Of a stretch of DNA of 28,046 nt, positions 24,660-28,046 are shown in pieces; the first letter of the stretch is position 1, and each line of letters begins with the position of its first letter. Made by a program: the position numbers and the translations under genes. The notes beneath the pieces are model-generated. The model had not been told where the DNA came from, did no database searches, and was given only the letters and a program-made list of their open reading frames with translations. Source of the DNA: CAZSMK01 sp964608095 (GTDB taxonomy: Bacteria; Sumerlaeota; Sumerlaeia; MWCT01; JAGHBZ01); assembly GCA_964608095.1 (NCBI GenBank), contig CAZSMK010000117.1:1-28046 (forward strand). Reading direction: 5' to 3'.

Positions 24660-25991
24660 ATGAGTCGTGAAATACGATATACAGCACAAATAGCCCTTGT
24701 GATTTTTGTCATAGCGTTATCCCTCCTCTTTTCACCTATGAAGTTCATACTTACTTTTATCGTCTTCATAGGATTTTTATCGTATCTCATAACTCGATTA
24801 GACAAAGAGGAGAGGAATTTTGTTCTTCTATGGGTGTTAATAGGACTCTTATTGCGCGTGATTACGGCTATTCTCATTAATACCTTTGTCCCTTCTTCGA
24901 TAGATGGATTTTTCTTTCCTGATGCACAGAGTTACCATCAATGGGGAGAGCGGATTGCCGCCTTATGGCATCAAGGACAATTTCCCGATTTGTTCAATGA
25001 ACCCTGGCTTAAAACTTTTCACACTGCTTATTATCGCATAATTGCGGGATTTTATTATATATTCGGACCTGTCCCGGGCGTGGCTATTGCATTCAACTGT
25101 ATTGTAAGCAGCCTTACGATATTTTCTATCTTCTATCTCGCTCGAACACTTTTTACGTCAAAAGAGATTTCCCACGCCGCGACAATCCTTGCTTCACTCC
25201 ATCCCTCTCTCTGGTTCTGGTCGTCTTTTCTCCTTAAAGATACCTTGCACGTCATGCTTTTTTCATGGGGCTTGCTTATGCTCGTACTTCTTATCCACCG
25301 TTATAATTACTGGTTGCTTGCGTGTTTCCTTATTTTCCTATATTTCACTTTTCGGGTTCGTATTTACGGAGCGCTCATATTAGCTCTCACCTGCATTGCC
25401 TATCTTTCTTTTTTTTCACCTAAGCGGAAGATAATATGGATAACGGTCGTTGTGGGGATAATAGCGCTTCTTGGGGCGAGGAACATCGAACGTGTCGATA
25501 TGATTTACGATAGATTGGCATGGAGTTTTTTGAATCTGCTTCCTGACGCGTACGAGACTACCCTACCCCACATACTTCTTTTGTTTCTGTCCGGTATAGG
25601 AAGATTCTTTTTCGCTCCCTTTGCCTGGATACCTGTTCGGGATTTTGATATCCATCTTTACCTCTATCCCGGACAGTGGTTTCTGTATCTTCTGATTTTT
25701 CCTCTCTCGTTGGTCGGCTTCTATTATTGCATGCGAGAAAACCGCAAAGACTCATTCTTCTTGTTTTTTCCAATCGTTCTCAGCGTCTATCTCTTCCTGC
25801 TCGTGTATGAAGGAGCGGTTCCGCGCCAACGGTTATTTCTTGAACCCCTCATAATCCTGCTCGCTGCGTTTGGTATCCAAAAAAGGCCGAAAAAAAGTTT
25901 TTTCATTATATATTACGCCATATTCCTGGTTCTTATAATTGTCCACGTGGTAAGCGTAAGGATTCGATACGGGAGTTTCATTCCTTTGTAA
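24660..25991 (+). CDS. GT-C-like polytopic membrane protein, probable glycosyltransferase
   Basis: A 443-residue membrane protein with about ten hydrophobic helices. The first large loop after two or three helices has FFFPDAQSYHQWGERIA (Asp88), which resembles the DxxxY-type acidic loop of ArnT/PMT-like GT-C enzymes. SSFLLKDTLHVMLF (Lys193/Asp194) is a second conserved-looking polar motif in a membrane-flanked position. The late basic segment PRQRLFLEPLIILLAAF also fits families active on lipid-linked sugars or cell-envelope polymers. It lacks the beta-sandwich tail of the other enzymes. It is transcribed alone, and its last 14 bases overlap the end of a convergent gene. The superfamily call is moderate; the specific reaction is unknown. 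Confidence 0.65.
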   Translation: MSREIRYTAQIALVIFVIALSLLFSPMKFILTFIVFIGFLSYLITRLDKEERNFVLLWVLIGLLLRVITAILINTFVPSSIDGFFFPDAQSYHQWGERIAALWHQGQFPDLFNEPWLKTFHTAYYRIIAGFYYIFGPVPGVAIAFNCIVSSLTIFSIFYLARTLFTSKEISHAATILASLHPSLWFWSSFLLKDTLHVMLFSWGLLMLVLLIHRYNYWLLACFLIFLYFTFRVRIYGALILALTCIAYLSFFSPKRKIIWITVVVGIIALLGARNIERVDMIYDRLAWSFLNLLPDAYETTLPHILLLFLSGIGRFFFAPFAWIPVRDFDIHLYLYPGQWFLYLLIFPLSLVGFYYCMRENRKDSFFLFFPIVLSVYLFLLVYEGAVPRQRLFLEPLIILLAAFGIQKRPKKSFFIIYYAIFLVLIIVHVVSVRIRYGSFIPL

Positions 25992-26397
25992 GGCGAGCTG
26001 CGGCTACATTCACACCCATGACACGATAATCCCCGTTATTCAACTTTTCATGGGGAATATAGACTGGATCAACTTCGAGTGCGAAACGCACCTCTGTGTC
26101 TCTTCGTCCATGAAGTTTAAATCTCAGGAGATGCCAGCCATCGTCTTCAAGTTTCGCCTTCCCGAGTTTATGTCCGTCACTCGAGAGAGAGATAGACACG
26201 GGTTTTCCCACAAGGGATGGGCTACCGGAGACAAGAAGAAGGAGGAGGGTATGGAAACTGCGTTGCTGAAGTGAAAATGTCGCAAAAGATTTGGTGGTAC
26301 GCACTATTATTCCGCACCGCTTATCCACGCTTCGTTCGTGCCAGCCCTCATCAATAAGAGCATGTTCGTTATAACCGGCTATCAGAATATCGTCCAT
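25978..26397 (-). CDS. Small stand-alone beta-sandwich protein
   Basis: A 139-residue protein without signal peptide or membrane helix. It has an N-terminal GWHE motif at 18-21, a hydrophobic strand (LLLLLVSGSPSLVGKPVSI), a DDGWHLLRFKL strand-turn, and a C-terminal NGDYRVMGVNVAAARL motif. This pattern (GW-x-E, P-x-x-V-x-I-x-L-x-x-D/NG, GW, D-x-R-x-x-G-V-x-V) resembles an uncharacterised beta-sandwich domain that I associate with glycosyltransferases and methyltransferases of surface-polysaccharide loci; that association is from memory. The ATG lies 2 bases after the stop of the cohesin-like gene, so the two are almost certainly co-transcribed. It may be a detached domain of a formerly larger protein. 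Its 3' end overlaps the convergent gene by 14 bases. Confidence 0.6.
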   Translation of the reverse strand: MDDILIAGYNEHALIDEGWHERSVDKRCGIIVRTTKSFATFSLQQRSFHTLLLLLVSGSPSLVGKPVSISLSSDGHKLGKAKLEDDGWHLLRFKLHGRRDTEVRFALEVDPVYIPHEKLNNGDYRVMGVNVAAARLTKE

Positions 26398-26399
26398 GT

Positions 26400-27800
26400 C
26401 TATTCTACAAGATTAACTTCATTGATATCCAGTTGTTCGAGATATATCCATGAGTCAAGGTCGTCATCGGGATTGAATCCAAGCACATCAAAACTAAAAC
26501 ACACGGTATCCGTATCGTCTTCCATCTGGGGAATCATGACCATGTCGTAGATTTTGGGATTATCACTCGTGGGTGAGCTGTTGTTAAAACTTAGCACTCC
26601 GCGGTCCCAATAGTTCCAGTTACTGAGTTGATTAGCCCTGAGACGAAATTCAAGGGCGAGATGTGGATCGGTCACACTGGCGCTGACCGTCCATCTCGCA
26701 CGATAAATCTTGCCCTTCAGGATTTGGACCTCGGGACTCTCCCAGTATGAGAACGTGTTTGTTTGTCCCTGGGGTGAGAGCCCCAACCGACCATCACCGG
26801 TGGAAGTAGCCGGTATATTGTACGGGGGAATTTGTCCTCTAAACTGCCATCCGTCAGTTCCCTCTTCAAAGTCAAACGATATGGGTATAGCCGTGGTAGC
26901 CACCGCTACTGAGCCCGGCTCTGTTAATGCCTCATCGATATCGCCGGAGAGATTCTCCGGCACCAGAGGGTAGAGACCTTCCGGCGCATCCGGCGCTATA
27001 GATATCTTTATCTTGCAAATTTCTTGTTGAGTACCGCTTACAGGCGTGGCGCCGCCCGCATACCCGATGACGGCGGTCCCGGACGTAATCGATGTCCCGT
27101 TAACTATAAACCATTCCTGCGTAGCATTTCCTTTCTGGACTTCTACGAAGGTTAAGTCTTCAACATCGAACAGAAGATCAAACCCGAATATGAGGACATC
27201 GGTATCGCTATCAAGATTGACCGGAATAAGAACAGACGTACCCGGGGTACCCGTTGCAGAACCTATAAACAGATTCTGATAACCGGGTGTAGGAGAAGGT
27301 GTTGGCGTTGGCGTTATAGTAGGCGCTGGAGTCGGAGTAGGTGTGGGAGCTGAACCCACCATAATATAACCATCAACACCATCGGCGCCTTCAATGTCTC
27401 CCGTTAGAGAGGTAGCGTTGAGGGCAATTAATCCCGGCGAGGCACCAGATGCAATACTCAGGTTCAAAACGCAAAGTTGTTGATCTGAACCGTTAACAGG
27501 TGTTCCATCGCCGCAATATCCCGCAATAACCGCACCTTCCAGTGCTTCGGTTCCATCGACAAAAAGCCAGTCAAGGGTTGCAGTTCCGTCAATCAGGGAA
27601 TCAAGTTCTAATTTATCGGTATCGTAAAGGAGCGTAAAGCCGAAATCCTCGATATCAACTGCATCATCGAGCGTAATAGAAACCTGAACCACCTCTCCCG
27701 GATTGCCGGAATCGTTTCCGACATTCAGGGTTAAGGCGCATAAAATGGTTGGGCAAAGGCATAATAATATTATGATACTATTTCCTACGAATCGATGCAT
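26400..27800 (-). CDS. Secreted protein with two tandem cohesin-like domains
   Basis: A 466-residue exported protein. A signal peptide (hydrophobic core 8-20, cleavage near residue 22) precedes two homologous cohesin-type domains at about 23-150 and 174-303. Each has the pattern G-x-PG-x-x-V-x-x-x-V-x-L-D, a GF-x-LL-x-D strand, W-x-x-x-(D/N)GT, and a late LxGDI(E/D) turn. A 22-residue Thr/Pro linker (151-172) joins them. The C-terminal part (308-466; FDFEEGTDGWQF near the start) looks like a CBM4/9-type carbohydrate-binding sandwich. No dockerin repeats, transmembrane anchor or LPXTG are present. The start has a perfect GGAGGT six bases upstream. Cohesins bind dockerins in cellulosomes, but many bacterial cohesin-like proteins have unknown partners. 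A surface adhesin or scaffold role is inference. Confidence 0.8.
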   Translation of the reverse strand: MHRFVGNSIIILLCLCPTILCALTLNVGNDSGNPGEVVQVSITLDDAVDIEDFGFTLLYDTDKLELDSLIDGTATLDWLFVDGTEALEGAVIAGYCGDGTPVNGSDQQLCVLNLSIASGASPGLIALNATSLTGDIEGADGVDGYIMVGSAPTPTPTPAPTITPTPTPSPTPGYQNLFIGSATGTPGTSVLIPVNLDSDTDVLIFGFDLLFDVEDLTFVEVQKGNATQEWFIVNGTSITSGTAVIGYAGGATPVSGTQQEICKIKISIAPDAPEGLYPLVPENLSGDIDEALTEPGSVAVATTAIPISFDFEEGTDGWQFRGQIPPYNIPATSTGDGRLGLSPQGQTNTFSYWESPEVQILKGKIYRARWTVSASVTDPHLALEFRLRANQLSNWNYWDRGVLSFNNSSPTSDNPKIYDMVMIPQMEDDTDTVCFSFDVLGFNPDDDLDSWIYLEQLDINEVNLVE

Positions 27801-27829
27801 GTTCTGACCTCCACACTAAATTGTTTTAT

Positions 27830-27859
27830 ACTTTAGCCAGAGAAATAGTGCGATGTCAA
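27830..27859 (-). promoter_or_regulatory. Candidate sigma70-type promoter for the cohesin-like gene
   Basis: On the minus strand a perfect TTGACA (27859-27854) is followed after 18 bases by TAAAGT (27835-27830), about 30 bases upstream of the ATG and just before the GGAGGT ribosome site. Confidence 0.45.
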
Positions 27860-27966
27860 CTTGATTCTTAAAAGGCGATCATGGTAAAAGAAGGATTTAA
27901 ATTCACGGTACTATCCGATGACGCATTTTCAAAAGGATAAGCAGCCGCTTAAAGAGAAACGATTGA

Positions 27967-28046
27967 ATGCCACGACGCCATGATATCAAGAAGATATTAA
28001 TTATCGGCTCAGGACCTATCATTATAGGACAAGCCTGCGAGTTCGA
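27967..28046 (+). CDS. carB: Carbamoyl-phosphate synthase large subunit, 5' end only
   Basis: The last 80 bases encode 26 residues, MPRRHDIKKILIIGSG then PIIIGQACEF, which is the highly conserved N-terminus of CarB with the GSGPIIIGQA nucleotide-binding start. The large subunit makes carbamoyl phosphate from bicarbonate, ATP and glutamine-derived ammonia for arginine and pyrimidine synthesis. The gene is cut by the window edge (family length about 1070 residues). The ribosome site is weak (AAAGAGAAACG about 6 bases away). carA is not directly upstream; the cohesin-like gene lies there on the opposite strand. Confidence 0.93.
   Translation, partial: MPRRHDIKKILIIGSGPIIIGQACEF

Noticed and set aside
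27285..27350. Repetitive GT/GG-rich DNA as a possible tandem-repeat or CRISPR-like element
   Set aside because: It encodes the in-frame Thr/Pro linker of the cohesin-like protein; the periodicity is codon-driven and there are no spacers.
27881..27940. 19-codon frame before carB as a gene
   Set aside because: Too short, no clear ribosome site, no recognisable leader features such as runs of Arg codons.

Overview
The window looks like a piece of chromosome from a diderm (Gram-negative-type) bacterium, probably from an uncultured lineage that I cannot name. The evidence for two membranes is a near-complete type II secretion (T2SS) locus with an outer-membrane secretin. Several proteins carry Thr/Pro-rich linkers, and the membrane glycosyltransferases are very large. 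No rRNA, tRNA, CRISPR array, transposase or phage gene was recognised.

Layout. (1) Positions 1-2560: the 3' end of a TolB/PD40-type beta-propeller gene (+) converges on enolase (eno, -), followed by a 575-base intergenic stretch. (2) Positions 2561-14047: a ten-gene same-strand T2SS operon in the order E-F-H-I-J-K-L-M-C-D. The genes are tightly packed apart from an 87-base gap between gspE and gspF. The order is unusual, because C and D come last. The major pseudopilin GspG, the prepilin peptidase GspO and GspN are not present. GspE begins with an MshEN-like double motif that suggests cyclic-di-GMP control. (3) Positions 14068-24394: four minus-strand GT-C (GT39/PMT/ArnT-like) membrane glycosyltransferase genes transcribed together. 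The first three are tandem paralogues of about 965 residues, each with a membrane half and about 500 residues of predicted extracytoplasmic beta-sandwich modules. The fourth is a shorter, divergent membrane enzyme. (4) Positions 24660-25991: a fifth GT-C-like membrane protein on the plus strand. (5) Positions 25978-27800: a two-gene minus-strand unit coding for a secreted protein with two tandem cohesin-like domains joined by a Thr/Pro linker, and a small stand-alone beta-sandwich protein. (6) From 27967: the first 26 codons of carB, the carbamoyl-phosphate synthase large subunit.

How the parts may work together (inference). The T2SS could export folded periplasmic proteins, the membrane glycosyltransferases could glycosylate proteins or surface polysaccharide on the periplasmic side, and the cohesin-like protein is a plausible exported scaffold or adhesin whose Thr/Pro linker resembles O-glycosylated linkers. 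Adjacency is the only direct support for this link. eno and carB are housekeeping genes that bracket the accessory block.
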